Of a DNA stretch of 64,000 nucleotides, positions 30,561-40,385 are shown in pieces. Source of the stretch: an uncultured bacterium (lineage in GTDB: Bacteria > Bacteroidota > Bacteroidia > Bacteroidales > CAIXTV01); the NCBI GenBank assembly GCA_903922465.1, contig CAIXTV010000067.1, forward strand, positions 1 through 64,000, read 5' to 3'. The notes under the pieces are model-generated. The model was not told the origin of the DNA, made no database searches, and saw only the letters and a list, made by a program, of their open reading frames with translations. The first letter of the stretch is position 1. Every line of letters starts with the position of its first letter. The position numbers were made by a program, and so were the translations under genes.

Positions 30561-31931
30561 ATGAAAAAGAGAATCATAATTATCGGCGCAGCCGGAAGAG
30601 ATTTCCACAATTTCAACACCTATTTCAGAGGTAAATCTGAGTACAATGTAGTTGCCTTTACAGCAGCTCAAATTCCAGACATCGACGGCAGAAAATATCC
30701 AAAAGAATTGGCCGGAGAAGACTTATATCCTGATGGAATTCCCATTTATGCTGAATCGGATCTGCCAAAACTCATCGAAGAACAACAAATTGATATATGT
30801 GTGTTCGCATACAGCGATGTTCCTTACCCAAGAGTAATGAATGTTTCGGCAATAGTAAACGCAGCGGGAGCTCATTTCATGTTGTTAGGACCAAAAGACA
30901 CCATGATAAAAAGTGTTAAACCTCTAATTGCAGTAGGCGCCACACGCACCGGTTGCGGTAAGAGTCAGACTTCACGTCGCATCATCGAAATACTAGTTGA
31001 AAACGGTTTAAAAGTAGTTGCTATTCGTCACCCAATGCCTTATGGCGATTTAAACGCACAAAAAGTGCAACGTTTTGCAACCGTAGAAGATCTGAAAAAA
31101 CATAAATGCACCATCGAAGAAATGGAAGAATATGAACCCCACGTAGTATCGGGCCGTAATGTAATTTATGCAGGAGTTGATTATGAAGCTATCCTTAGGG
31201 CAGCCGAAAACGATCCTGACGGATGTGATGTAGTTTTATGGGATGGTGGAAATAACGACTTTCCATTCTACAAACCCGATTTAATGGTTGGTGTAGCCGA
31301 TCCATTACGTCCAGGTGCAGAAGTATCTTATTATCCAGGTGAAGTTGTTGCACGTATTTCAGATGTAATCGTAATCAATAAAATTGATTCAGCTTCATTA
31401 GAAAACATTAATCAGGTAAGAGCCAATCTTGCAAAAATCAATCCACGCGCTATCATTATCGATGGAGCTTCACCACTAACCGTTGATAAACCAGAACTCA
31501 TCCGCGGAAAACGCGTATTGGTTGTTGAAGATGGTCCAACCCTTACCCATGGTGAAATGAAAATTGGTGCAGGAACAGTTGCGGCTCTTAAATTTGGTGC
31601 CGCCGAATTAGTTGACCCACGCCCTTATACCGTTGGTAAACTCACCGAAACTTTCGTTAACTATCCTAACATTGGTACATTATTACCAGCAATGGGATAT
31701 GGCGACCAACAAGTAAGAGACCTCGAGAAAACTATCGAAAACACTCCTTGCGACACCGTGGTTATTGCTACCCCAATCGACTTAAACCGAATCGTGAAAA
31801 TCAACAAACCTACCGTAATAGTAGGATACGAATTACAAGAAATTGGAAGCCCTAATCTTAATGATGTTCTTTGCGAATTTATCGAAAAGCATCAACTAAC
31901 TAAAAAAGGCTGCGATTGCTGCAATCATTGA
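30561..31931 (+). CDS. Cyclic 2,3-diphosphoglycerate synthetase-like GTPase
   Basis: KKRIIIIGAAGRDFHNFNTYFR, P-loop GATRTGCGKSQTSRR, DVIVINKIDSA, GPTLTHGEMKIGAG; C-terminal CDCCNH. Confidence 0.82.
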   Translation: MKKRIIIIGAAGRDFHNFNTYFRGKSEYNVVAFTAAQIPDIDGRKYPKELAGEDLYPDGIPIYAESDLPKLIEEQQIDICVFAYSDVPYPRVMNVSAIVNAAGAHFMLLGPKDTMIKSVKPLIAVGATRTGCGKSQTSRRIIEILVENGLKVVAIRHPMPYGDLNAQKVQRFATVEDLKKHKCTIEEMEEYEPHVVSGRNVIYAGVDYEAILRAAENDPDGCDVVLWDGGNNDFPFYKPDLMVGVADPLRPGAEVSYYPGEVVARISDVIVINKIDSASLENINQVRANLAKINPRAIIIDGASPLTVDKPELIRGKRVLVVEDGPTLTHGEMKIGAGTVAALKFGAAELVDPRPYTVGKLTETFVNYPNIGTLLPAMGYGDQQVRDLEKTIENTPCDTVVIATPIDLNRIVKINKPTVIVGYELQEIGSPNLNDVLCEFIEKHQLTKKGCDCCNH

Positions 31932-31942
31932 TAATTTATTAA

Positions 31943-31970
31943 ATGCGACTTTCGAGTCGCATTTTTTTTT
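31943..31970 (+). terminator. Strong Rho-independent terminator
   Basis: ATGCGACT-TTCG-AGTCGCAT perfect 8-bp stem, UUCG tetraloop, then T-run. Confidence 0.92.
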
Positions 31971-32000
31971 GATTTTTTTTCTGTGTAAACACAATAATAG

Positions 32001-32008
32001 TATATTTG
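32001..32008 (+). promoter_or_regulatory. Bacteroidota-type -7 element (TATATTTG) for pyrBI
   Basis: TAnnTTTG 35 bp before the pyrB ATG. Confidence 0.5.
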
Positions 32009-32042
32009 AACCATAAAAACCATTAACAATTAAAGCACCTTC

Positions 32043-32948
32043 ATGAAAAATAAAAGTTTAGTTTCTATTAGCGATTTCACGAAGGAAGAGTATATCAGAA
32101 TACTCGACCGGGCTGAAAACTTTGCTATAAATCCCAATCAGCGATTGCTCGAAGGGAAAGTGGTTGCTGTTCTTTTCTTCGAACCATCCACCCGCACCCG
32201 CCTGAGCTTCGAAGCAGCCATAAACCGCCTTGGGGGCAGAGTAATCGGATTTACCGATTCGTCGAGCTCCAGTGTTACCAAAGGAGAATCTTTGCGCGAC
32301 ACCATTCTAACCGTAAGCAATTATGCCGATTTAATTGTAATGCGCCACCCTAAAGAAGGCAGCGCCCGCTTTGCCAGCGAAATTTCTTCTGTTCCTATCA
32401 TCAATGCCGGAGATGGAGCTAATCAGCATCCAACTCAGTGCTTGCTCGATTTGTATTCTATCCGCAAAACACAAGGAACTTTGGATAATCTCAACATCTC
32501 CTTTGTTGGTGACTTGAAGTACGGACGCACAGTTCATTCATTAAGCATTGCACTGACTCATTTTAATACTACTTATCACCTAGTTTCTCCTAACGAACTG
32601 AAACTCCCTAGCGCTGTAAAGATGCATATTAAAAACAGCAAGCTTATCTATAACCAATACACTGACTTCAGTCAGGCCATTTCAATTTCTGATATCATTT
32701 ATATGACCCGAATTCAAAAGGAACGCTTTTCCGATCCTATTGAATATGAAAAAGTAAAAGATACTTATGTGCTGAAAGCCGATATGCTTCAGGATATAAA
32801 ACCAAACCTTAAAGTCTTGCATCCCCTGCCACGTGTTAACGAAATCAGCGAAGATGTTGACAATCTTCCACAGGCATATTATTTTGAACAAGCACTCAAT
32901 GGCGTTTATGTGAGACAAGCATTACTGGCATCAATCTTAGGTAATTAA
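32043..32948 (+). CDS. pyrB: Aspartate carbamoyltransferase catalytic subunit
   Basis: [59 protein letters not shown]. Confidence 0.96.
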   Translation: MKNKSLVSISDFTKEEYIRILDRAENFAINPNQRLLEGKVVAVLFFEPSTRTRLSFEAAINRLGGRVIGFTDSSSSSVTKGESLRDTILTVSNYADLIVMRHPKEGSARFASEISSVPIINAGDGANQHPTQCLLDLYSIRKTQGTLDNLNISFVGDLKYGRTVHSLSIALTHFNTTYHLVSPNELKLPSAVKMHIKNSKLIYNQYTDFSQAISISDIIYMTRIQKERFSDPIEYEKVKDTYVLKADMLQDIKPNLKVLHPLPRVNEISEDVDNLPQAYYFEQALNGVYVRQALLASILGN

Positions 32949-32952
32949 TATT

Positions 32953-33414
32953 ATGGAAAAAATCAGAAAAGAATTGGTGGTCTCGGCCATCGAAAACGGA
33001 ACAGTGATTGACCATGTTCCTGCATCGAGTGTTTTTAAAGTGATTCGTATTTTAAACCTCGAAAATGTTAATAATCAAATCTTATTCGGAACCAATCTCG
33101 ACAGCGAAAAATTAGGCAAGAAAGGTATCGTTAAGATACGCGACAAATATTTCGAACCCGAAGAAGTAAATAAAATAGCATTGGTTGCTCCAAATGCAAC
33201 CCTAATTATTATTAAAAACTTCGCTGTGGTTGAAAAGAAAACCGTTGAAGTTCCCAATACGGTTGAAAAGTTCGTGAAATGTGTAAATCCCAATTGCATT
33301 TCTAATCACGAAAACATTATTACTCAATTTACGGTTATTGATAAAGTGAAAACCAAATTACAATGTCATTACTGTGAAAAAATAACTGAAAAGAAAAACA
33401 TGGTTTTTATTTAA
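32953..33414 (+). CDS. pyrI: Aspartate carbamoyltransferase regulatory subunit
   Basis: GTVIDHVPASSVFKVIRIL; zinc ligands CVNPNCISNHE...CHYCE; directly after pyrB. Confidence 0.95.
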   Translation: MEKIRKELVVSAIENGTVIDHVPASSVFKVIRILNLENVNNQILFGTNLDSEKLGKKGIVKIRDKYFEPEEVNKIALVAPNATLIIIKNFAVVEKKTVEVPNTVEKFVKCVNPNCISNHENIITQFTVIDKVKTKLQCHYCEKITEKKNMVFI

Positions 33415-33432
33415 TCTAAACAACATAAACAA

Positions 33433-34677
33433 ATGAAAAAATTATCTATCATCCTTCTGGTATTATTGTTTGCCGCTGTTCAAGCTCAAACTCCTCCCCG
33501 CCACGATAAAGCTACCTTCAAAGAATATAAAGCAGGCTATTATCAAAACTCTATTCTCAAAGGAATAGAAGAGTTCGATAAAAAAGAAGAAGCTCCTAAG
33601 ACTTCAAGGAATTTTAAAATAGATTTCACAGGAATGGATATTCCTACATCAATTGAACCCTTTACCAAGTATTGGCACAACGATCCTGTTTCGCAAGGAA
33701 ACACTGGAACTTGCTGGTGCTTCTCAAACACTTCTTTTTTCGAATCAGAAATATTCCGTTTAACACAACAGAAAATTAAACTCTCTGAAATCTATACCGT
33801 GTATTGGGAATATGTAGAAAAAGCAAAACGTTACGTAACTGAACGCGGCAATTCCACTTTTGAAGAAGGGTCCGAGGGTAATGCTGTAACCCACATTTGG
33901 AAGAAATACGGAGTGGTTCCTTTAGAAAGCTATTCGGGTTTATTGGCAGGTCAGACATTCCATAATCATGCTAAGATGTATGAAGAAATGAGCGAATATC
34001 TTAAGTCAGTTAAAGCAAGCAATGCTTGGAACGAAGAACTTGTGATTTCGACCATTCAATCAATAATGAACTCTTATTTAGGTGCTCCTCCTAAACAAGT
34101 TACTGTAGGTGGGAAAAACTATAGTCCTATCGATTACCTGAATCAAGTGCTGAAGTTTAAGCCAGAAGATTATATAGATGTACTGTCCATCATGCAACAA
34201 CCTTTTTGGAATAAAGTAGAATACGAAGTTGGCGACAATTGGTGGCATAACAAAAATTATTATAACATCCCACTCGATGACTATATGAAAGTCATAAAGA
34301 ATGCTATAAAGAATGGCTTAACAATTTGTGTTGGAGGAGATGTTTCAGAAGCCGGCTTCGAATCCTTTGCACAAACAGCAATGATTCCTACTTTTGATAT
34401 TCCTTCAGCTTATATTGATGATTACGCCCGTCAGTTTCGTTTCAGCAATAAAACCACTACCGATGATCATGGTTTACACATTGTTGGTTATATGGTAAAA
34501 GACGGTGTCACCTGGTTTTTGGTAAAAGATTCTGGTGCAGGTTCACGCAATGTTGGTAAAGGCGCTAAGACTTTCGGTTATTATTTCTTTCACGAAGACT
34601 ATGTGAAGTTGAAAATGATGGATTGCATGGTGCATAAAGACGCTTTTAAGGAATATATCGGCAAGTTTAAAAACTAA
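33433..34677 (+). CDS. C1 papain-like / bleomycin-hydrolase-like aminopeptidase, secreted
   Basis: Signal peptide; VSQGNTGTCWCFSNTSFFESEIFRL; DDHGLHIVGYMVKDGVTWFLVKDSGAGS. Confidence 0.88.
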   Translation: MKKLSIILLVLLFAAVQAQTPPRHDKATFKEYKAGYYQNSILKGIEEFDKKEEAPKTSRNFKIDFTGMDIPTSIEPFTKYWHNDPVSQGNTGTCWCFSNTSFFESEIFRLTQQKIKLSEIYTVYWEYVEKAKRYVTERGNSTFEEGSEGNAVTHIWKKYGVVPLESYSGLLAGQTFHNHAKMYEEMSEYLKSVKASNAWNEELVISTIQSIMNSYLGAPPKQVTVGGKNYSPIDYLNQVLKFKPEDYIDVLSIMQQPFWNKVEYEVGDNWWHNKNYYNIPLDDYMKVIKNAIKNGLTICVGGDVSEAGFESFAQTAMIPTFDIPSAYIDDYARQFRFSNKTTTDDHGLHIVGYMVKDGVTWFLVKDSGAGSRNVGKGAKTFGYYFFHEDYVKLKMMDCMVHKDAFKEYIGKFKN

Positions 34678-34706
34678 TATTGAACTGCTGTAGTCAGCAG
34701 AAAAAC

Positions 34707-34747
34707 TGCCACAGATTCACAGACTATCATCTGCTGATTCTGTGGCA
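34707..34747 (+). terminator. Rho-independent terminator-like hairpin
   Basis: TGCCACAGAttcaCAGA ... TCTGctgaTTCTGTGGCA stem with internal loop, then TCTTTTATTT. Confidence 0.65.
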
Positions 34748-34783
34748 ATCTTTTATTTCAAACATAAAGAAATCTAAAAACGA

Positions 34784-36571
34784 ATGAAATTCGAACAACA
34801 TCTCATTGACCTGACTATCGAAGCCATACAATCCCTTTTCGGAGTAGAGATTGAGGCAAACCTAGTAAGTATTCAAAAAACAAACCTTATCTATCGTGCC
34901 GAAGGCGATTTCACTATTGTGGTATTTCCCTTTACCCGTATTTTAAAGAAATCGCCCGAAGAAACTGCAGATTTACTTGGCAATTATCTTACAAGTCATA
35001 GCGAAATCATTGAATCATATGGAGTGGTTAAAGGATTTTTAAATCTTCGCATCCAAAGTAATTTTTGGGTCGAAACAATACAGCAGGGTGCTACAGAAAC
35101 CTCCTTACCTGTTGATAAACGGGAAAAGATACTGATAGAGTTTTCATCGCCCAACACCAACAAACCATTGCACTTAGGACATATCCGTAATAATCTTTTG
35201 GGTTGGTCGGTGTCGGAGATATTAAAGGCAAACGGACATGATGTGGTAAGGGTAAATTTGGTGAACGACCGTGGCATTCACATCTGCAAGTCGATGCTGG
35301 CATGGCAAAAATGGGGAAATGGGGAAACGCCTGAAAGTTCGGGCTTAAAAGGGGATCATTTAGCCGGTAAATATTATGTTTTGTTTGATCAATATTATAA
35401 AGAAGAAATAAAATCATTGATTACCTCAGGTTTGTCTGAAGAAGAAGCCAAGCAGCAAGCACCTTTGATGCAACATGCCCGCGAAATGTTGAAAAAATGG
35501 GAAGATAATGATGCCGAAGTTATGCAACTTTGGAACACAATGAATGGGTGGGTGTATGAAGGGTTCGATGTTACCTATAAGCAAATGGGTATTTCTTTCG
35601 ATAAGATATATTATGAATCGCAGACCTGGCAAAAAGGGAAATCTTTGGTTGAGGATGCTTTGAAAAACGGTAATTGTTATCAGAAAGACGACCAATCGGT
35701 TTGGGTCGATTTGAGAGCGGAAGGGCTCGACGAAAAGATTCTGCTGCGTTCGGATGGCACTTCGGTTTATATGACACAGGATTTGGGCACGGCTTACATT
35801 CGTCACAACGAACATCAACCCAAACAAATGATCTATGTGGTGGGAAACGAGCAAAACTATCATTTCGATGTGCTGAAGTTGGTGTTGCAAAAGAAGTTTG
35901 GATTTCAGTGGGCTGAGTCTATCTTTCATCTTTCGTATGGCATGGTGGAATTGCCCGAAGGGAAAATGAAATCGAGAGAAGGAACGGTGGTGGATGCCGA
36001 TGATTTAATGGAAGTAATGATACAAACCGCTCAAACTACCACTGAAGAATTGGGCAAAACCCTGAACTTCGACCTGGATGAACAAACTCAGTTGTATAGG
36101 GTATTGGCAATGGGTGCTTTGAAATATTTTATACTGAAGGTGGACCCGGTGAAGAATATGGTTTTCAATCCGGCAGAATCTATTGATTTTAATGGAAATA
36201 CCGGACCTTTTATTCAATATACTCATGCAAGGATTTGTTCCTTAATAAATAAAGTGGGTCAATTAGAAAATGCATCAACTATGTTTTCTGCCGACACAAC
36301 TCTTTCGCAAAAAGAACGTCAGCTCATTCAATTGCTTTACGAATATCCTTCAGTGGTGCAAGAAGCAGGAAACCATATGAGTCCGGCCTTGATTGCTAAT
36401 TATGTTTTCGACCTAGCAAAAGAGTATAATCAGTTTTATCACGAAAGTCCTGTTTTAAAAGAAACCGATGCAGATATTCGTCAGTTGAGGCTTGTGATTA
36501 GTAGCCGGACTGCGCTTGTAATTAAAAATGCAATGCATTTGTTGGGGATTGAGGTTCCTGAAAGAATGTAA
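34784..36571 (+). CDS. argS: Arginyl-tRNA synthetase
   Basis: EFSSPNTNKPLHLGHIRNNLLG, YGMVELPEGKMKSREGTVVDADDLM. Confidence 0.97.
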   Translation: MKFEQHLIDLTIEAIQSLFGVEIEANLVSIQKTNLIYRAEGDFTIVVFPFTRILKKSPEETADLLGNYLTSHSEIIESYGVVKGFLNLRIQSNFWVETIQQGATETSLPVDKREKILIEFSSPNTNKPLHLGHIRNNLLGWSVSEILKANGHDVVRVNLVNDRGIHICKSMLAWQKWGNGETPESSGLKGDHLAGKYYVLFDQYYKEEIKSLITSGLSEEEAKQQAPLMQHAREMLKKWEDNDAEVMQLWNTMNGWVYEGFDVTYKQMGISFDKIYYESQTWQKGKSLVEDALKNGNCYQKDDQSVWVDLRAEGLDEKILLRSDGTSVYMTQDLGTAYIRHNEHQPKQMIYVVGNEQNYHFDVLKLVLQKKFGFQWAESIFHLSYGMVELPEGKMKSREGTVVDADDLMEVMIQTAQTTTEELGKTLNFDLDEQTQLYRVLAMGALKYFILKVDPVKNMVFNPAESIDFNGNTGPFIQYTHARICSLINKVGQLENASTMFSADTTLSQKERQLIQLLYEYPSVVQEAGNHMSPALIANYVFDLAKEYNQFYHESPVLKETDADIRQLRLVISSRTALVIKNAMHLLGIEVPERM

Positions 36572-36749
36572 ATATGGCAGAAGACTTTTTGCTTAAAGGA
36601 AGTTGTTCAATAATATAATTTAAAAAGCGGCTAACATTAGTGTTGTATTCTGGGACAAAACCTTTGTCAATCAGTTTACGATTTATGCCAACATAGGCCA
36701 TTAAGTCATAAAACCTTCTTTGTAATGTTGAATAATGCGAAAATTTCAT
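36522..36749 (-). CDS. Small orphan ORF, possible remnant, downstream of array F
   Basis: MKFSHYSTLQRRFYDLMAYVGINRKLIDKGFVPEYNTNVSRFLNYIIEQL...; its N-terminal segment is matched by FKYSTLQRTFYVIM in the inverted copy near 30030-30080. Confidence 0.4.
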   Translation of the reverse strand: MKFSHYSTLQRRFYDLMAYVGINRKLIDKGFVPEYNTNVSRFLNYIIEQLPLSKKSSAIFTFFQEPQSPTNALHF

Positions 36750-36886
36750 TACTGAATTTGAAATTTCCTCTCATTAAGAGAAAAGAGAGGAAGAAACAGC
36801 TCAGGGACAATACGTCAGGCAATGGTTGGGGACAACCAAACAATAGTTGGGGATAACCAAACAATATTAGAAGAATCTATAGAATA
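36718..36886 (+). repeat. Dispersed ~170-bp repeat element, copy 2 (inverted relative to 29890-30055)
   Basis: TTCTTTGTAATGTTGAATA...AGAGAGGAAGAAACAGCTCAGGGACAATACGTCAGGCAATGGTTGGGGACAACCAAACAATAGTTGGGGATAACCAAACAATATTAGAAGAATCTATAG. Confidence 0.88.
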
Positions 36887-36946
36887 ATTGGGGCTAACTT
36901 AACAATAGCAGAGGAATCCCGACCTCAGAAAGGAATCCCGACAATA
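36821..36946 (+). repeat. Array F: 6 degenerate units of a 21-bp repeat
   Basis: AATGGTTGGGGACAACCAAAC | AATAGTTGGGGATAACCAAAC | AATATTAGAAGAATCTATAGA | ATAATTGGGGCTAACTTAACA | ATAGCAGAGGAATCCCGACCT | CAGAAAGGAATCCCGACAATA. Confidence 0.8.
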
Positions 36947-37051
36947 CAAAAGAACACTATCCCATAAAGTTTTTAAACTAAAACTTTGATTTTTCAACCG
37001 TTCTCGTTGGTTTTTGAATATTGAAATTTAAGAAATGGAATTTATAAGTCT

Positions 37052-37059
37052 TATCTTTG
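37052..37059 (+). promoter_or_regulatory. Bacteroidota-type -7 element (TATCTTTG)
   Basis: TAnnTTTG 24 bp before the hydantoinase ATG at 37083. Confidence 0.55.
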
Positions 37060-37082
37060 CAAAACCAAAATAAACAAAACCC

Positions 37083-38405
37083 ATGTCCTCTTTAATCATC
37101 AAGAATGCTCGTATCATAAACGATACGGAAGAATTGTCATCGGATATACTCATTGAAGATGGGATTATCACCAAAATGGAAAAGAACATCATGCTTTGTT
37201 GCAACGATGAAAGTATTGATGCAAGTAATTATCTTGTCTTCGCAGGAGGCATTGACCCACATGTACACCTTCAATTGCCCACCCCTGCAGGTGCTTCGTC
37301 CGACGATTTTATTAGTGGCAGCAAAGCTGCAATAGCTGGTGGCACAACCTATTTTATAGATTTTGTTACGCCCCGCAAAGGAGAATCTTTGAAAAAAGCC
37401 CTCCAATATCGTTTAAAAGAAGCAGAAAATAGCCTACTCGATTTCAACTTACATATTGGCATTTCCTGGTTCGATGATAATATTATTGAAGAGATGAAGT
37501 GGTGTGTAAATGTAGCAGGCATAAAGTCATTTAAAGTATATCTTGCCTATAAAGGCAGCATTGGTTTGGAACTTTCGGAATTGGAGCAAGTAATGCGAAA
37601 GGCGGCTTTTCTGGGCGCCATAGTATTGGTTCATTGTGAAGAAGGTGACGAAATTTTGAATCTTCAGCAAGCCTTTATTAAAGATGGCAAAACGCAACCC
37701 CGATATCATGCTTTGTCGCGACCAGCTGTAACTGAAGCCGAATCGGTGCGAAAAGTATTGGATTTAGTTAGAAAAACACATTGCAAAACATATATTGTGC
37801 ATACTTCAACAGCAGCATCCGTTGAGCATATTCGTCAGGCAAAAAAAGAAGGCTTACCTGTGTTTTGTGAAACCTGTCCGCAATATCTTTTGTTAGATGA
37901 TAGCGTGTACGAAAAACCCATACCCGAATCACTCAAATATGTTATCAGTCCGCCCCTACGTAAAAAGGAGGACCAGTTGGCTTTATGGGAAGGCATTGGT
38001 GACTTTACAATTGATACGATTGCCACCGACCATTGCCCATTTAATACCGTAGGGCAAAAGGATAAAGGACTGAATAACTTTACCCGCATTCCAAATGGGG
38101 CAGGTGGTATCGAGTTTCGTTTGGCTTTATTATATACTTATGGAGTGTTGGGAAAGAGGATAACACTACAGCGGTTTGTTGCTCTTACTTCTTCAAATGC
38201 TGCACGAATTTTTGGTTTATTTCCTCAAAAAGGCAGTGTCAGCGTAGGAGCGGATGCCGATTTTGTTTTATGGAATACCAATAGTACATCAATCATTTCT
38301 GCTAAACATCAAATACAACAATGCGATGCCAATATTTATGAAGGCTTCGAGCTAAAAGGAAGTCCCTTTTTAGTAGTCCGCAAAGGAATAGTTGAAATAC
38401 CCTAA
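37083..38405 (+). CDS. Dihydropyrimidinase / D-hydantoinase-like amidohydrolase
   Basis: GGIDPHVHLQLP, FKVYLAYKGS (carboxylated-Lys region), VHCEEGDEI, YIVHTSTAASVEHI, ATDHCPFNTVGQKDKG. Confidence 0.88.
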   Translation: MSSLIIKNARIINDTEELSSDILIEDGIITKMEKNIMLCCNDESIDASNYLVFAGGIDPHVHLQLPTPAGASSDDFISGSKAAIAGGTTYFIDFVTPRKGESLKKALQYRLKEAENSLLDFNLHIGISWFDDNIIEEMKWCVNVAGIKSFKVYLAYKGSIGLELSELEQVMRKAAFLGAIVLVHCEEGDEILNLQQAFIKDGKTQPRYHALSRPAVTEAESVRKVLDLVRKTHCKTYIVHTSTAASVEHIRQAKKEGLPVFCETCPQYLLLDDSVYEKPIPESLKYVISPPLRKKEDQLALWEGIGDFTIDTIATDHCPFNTVGQKDKGLNNFTRIPNGAGGIEFRLALLYTYGVLGKRITLQRFVALTSSNAARIFGLFPQKGSVSVGADADFVLWNTNSTSIISAKHQIQQCDANIYEGFELKGSPFLVVRKGIVEIP

Positions 38406-38523
38406 TGATTTAGGGATTGTTTTATATTCTGAAGCACAAAAGACTTTATCAAACTGCAAAAGTTGTTTTAAGAATAGTACTTTTATCGAAAATTAAATGC
38501 TCTAAATTTTCAAGATTAATACA

Positions 38524-40353
38524 ATGAAATCAAATACAACATTTATCGTAACAGGACTTTTACTGTGTTTTTTAATTTCAGGCCAAACATTTGGTCAAAG
38601 CCGAAGAAACATTAATCTGCCTGACATACCTGGATATGTCACTCTAAAAGGAGATTTCCATATGCACACTCCATTTTCAGACGGTACTGTTTGGCCCATC
38701 GATCGAGTTCTAGAAGCATGGCGTGATGGTTTGGATGTTATTGCAATAACCGATCATCTCGAATATAACCCTAATAAAGCCGATGTGTCAATCAATCTGA
38801 ACCGACCTTATGAAATAGCAAAACCAGTTGCTGACAAATATGGAATTCTTCTTATTCGGGCAGCTGAAATAACACAAAAAATGCCTCTTGGTCATTTCAA
38901 TGCATATTTTCTAAAGGATGTGAATGCAATAAAGAAAGATGACTACATCGAAGAATTCCAAGCTGCAGCTAATCAAGGAGCTTATTTTGTATGGAATCAT
39001 CCCGGATGGCAAGCAGAAATAACCGACACTACGATTTGGGTCAAGCAACATACAGAACTTTACGAAAAAGGCTGGATGAACGGAATAGAAGTATATAATA
39101 GCAAGGAGTATTATCCCCTTGTCCTTAGGTGGGCTATTGAAAAGAAGTTGGCAATATTTGGAAACTCAGATAACCACGGACCCATCGATTTTGATTATAT
39201 TGCTGAAAAAGGGGAAAAGCGACCTTTTACACTCGTGTTTGCAAAAGGAAGAAGTATTGAAGAGATAAGGGAAGCTTTTATCAATCGCCGCACAGCAACT
39301 TGTTTCAATAACACATTAGCTGGTACCCACGAGTTTATGCTTTCATTGGTTATGCAATGCATTAAAGTCCAGACAATAAAAATAACTATTAATGAAAAAA
39401 ACTCAGCCAGCGCTATTTTAAGCAATCCTACAGATTTTCCTTTCGAATTAAGCACAATGAAAAATGATAATTATACTTCTCAGAAAAAGTACAAATTGGA
39501 AGCCAACAGTTCCCTTGTCATTAATCTGGAAAGCATAAAAGGTTTACAAACAGGAGAGAATGAACTTACTCTTAAATTTCAGGTAATAAACGTGTTGGTT
39601 GATAAAGATAAGCCCTTAGAAATTGAACTTAAACTAAATGCTTTTGCATGGAATAATGTAAAAATTAAAAAGGTAAATGACAAGGAATGGATGGTTGATT
39701 GTGGTCTGGTCAGCCCTGATTTAAAGATTTATTACACACTTGATGGTACACTTCCAACACAAAACTCAAATCCATTAAGTCAGAACTTTACAGCTAAAGA
39801 ATCGATGTTCATAAGATTAGCCTGTTATAAAAACAACATTCGAATAGGTGAAACTTATGAAAATCATTTTTACTTACATACGGCAATGGGTCAAAAAATC
39901 AGTTTGAAAAATGATGCTGATATCCGCTATTATTCAGATGGGGCTGCTTCTTTAATTGATGGTCTTAACGGTTCAGATAATTATAATGACGGACATTGGA
40001 TAGGGTTCGAACAAAAAGATATGGAAGCAATAATTGAATTCGATAAAGCTAAAAACTTTAAAAGTATAGGTGTGAATTTCCTGGAAAACACAAATTCGTG
40101 GATTTTCCTTCCTTCATTTGTTGAAGTATTGGTTTCTAAAGATGGTATGAACTACTCCTCAATTGGGAAGACTTCAATTGCCCCAGCAAAAGCCGATAAA
40201 AGTCGTGGAATCAGCAAGACAGAAATATATAAACAAACCAAGAATATAAAATACATAAAAATAATCGCTAAAAATATTGGATCTTGCCCAATTTGGCATA
40301 GTGGTTACGGTAAGCCTGCTTGGATTTTTGTGGATGAAATTTCGGTAAAGTAA
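38524..40353 (+). CDS. Secreted PHP-domain phosphoesterase with C-terminal chitobiase/discoidin-like regions
   Basis: DFHMHTPFSDGTVWPIDRVLEAWRDGLDVIAITDHLEY; C-terminal YYTLDGTLPTQNS and F5/8-type-like segment. Confidence 0.82.
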   Translation: MKSNTTFIVTGLLLCFLISGQTFGQSRRNINLPDIPGYVTLKGDFHMHTPFSDGTVWPIDRVLEAWRDGLDVIAITDHLEYNPNKADVSINLNRPYEIAKPVADKYGILLIRAAEITQKMPLGHFNAYFLKDVNAIKKDDYIEEFQAAANQGAYFVWNHPGWQAEITDTTIWVKQHTELYEKGWMNGIEVYNSKEYYPLVLRWAIEKKLAIFGNSDNHGPIDFDYIAEKGEKRPFTLVFAKGRSIEEIREAFINRRTATCFNNTLAGTHEFMLSLVMQCIKVQTIKITINEKNSASAILSNPTDFPFELSTMKNDNYTSQKKYKLEANSSLVINLESIKGLQTGENELTLKFQVINVLVDKDKPLEIELKLNAFAWNNVKIKKVNDKEWMVDCGLVSPDLKIYYTLDGTLPTQNSNPLSQNFTAKESMFIRLACYKNNIRIGETYENHFYLHTAMGQKISLKNDADIRYYSDGAASLIDGLNGSDNYNDGHWIGFEQKDMEAIIEFDKAKNFKSIGVNFLENTNSWIFLPSFVEVLVSKDGMNYSSIGKTSIAPAKADKSRGISKTEIYKQTKNIKYIKIIAKNIGSCPIWHSGYGKPAWIFVDEISVK

Positions 40354-40385
40354 ATGGGGAGATTTTTGATATTGAATAAGTAGGT

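Noticed and set aside
29890-36886. Composite transposon bounded by the inverted 170-bp repeats
   Set aside because: No transposase or integrase is visible between or beside the copies, and the enclosed genes are core housekeeping genes. Kept only as a dispersed inverted repeat.
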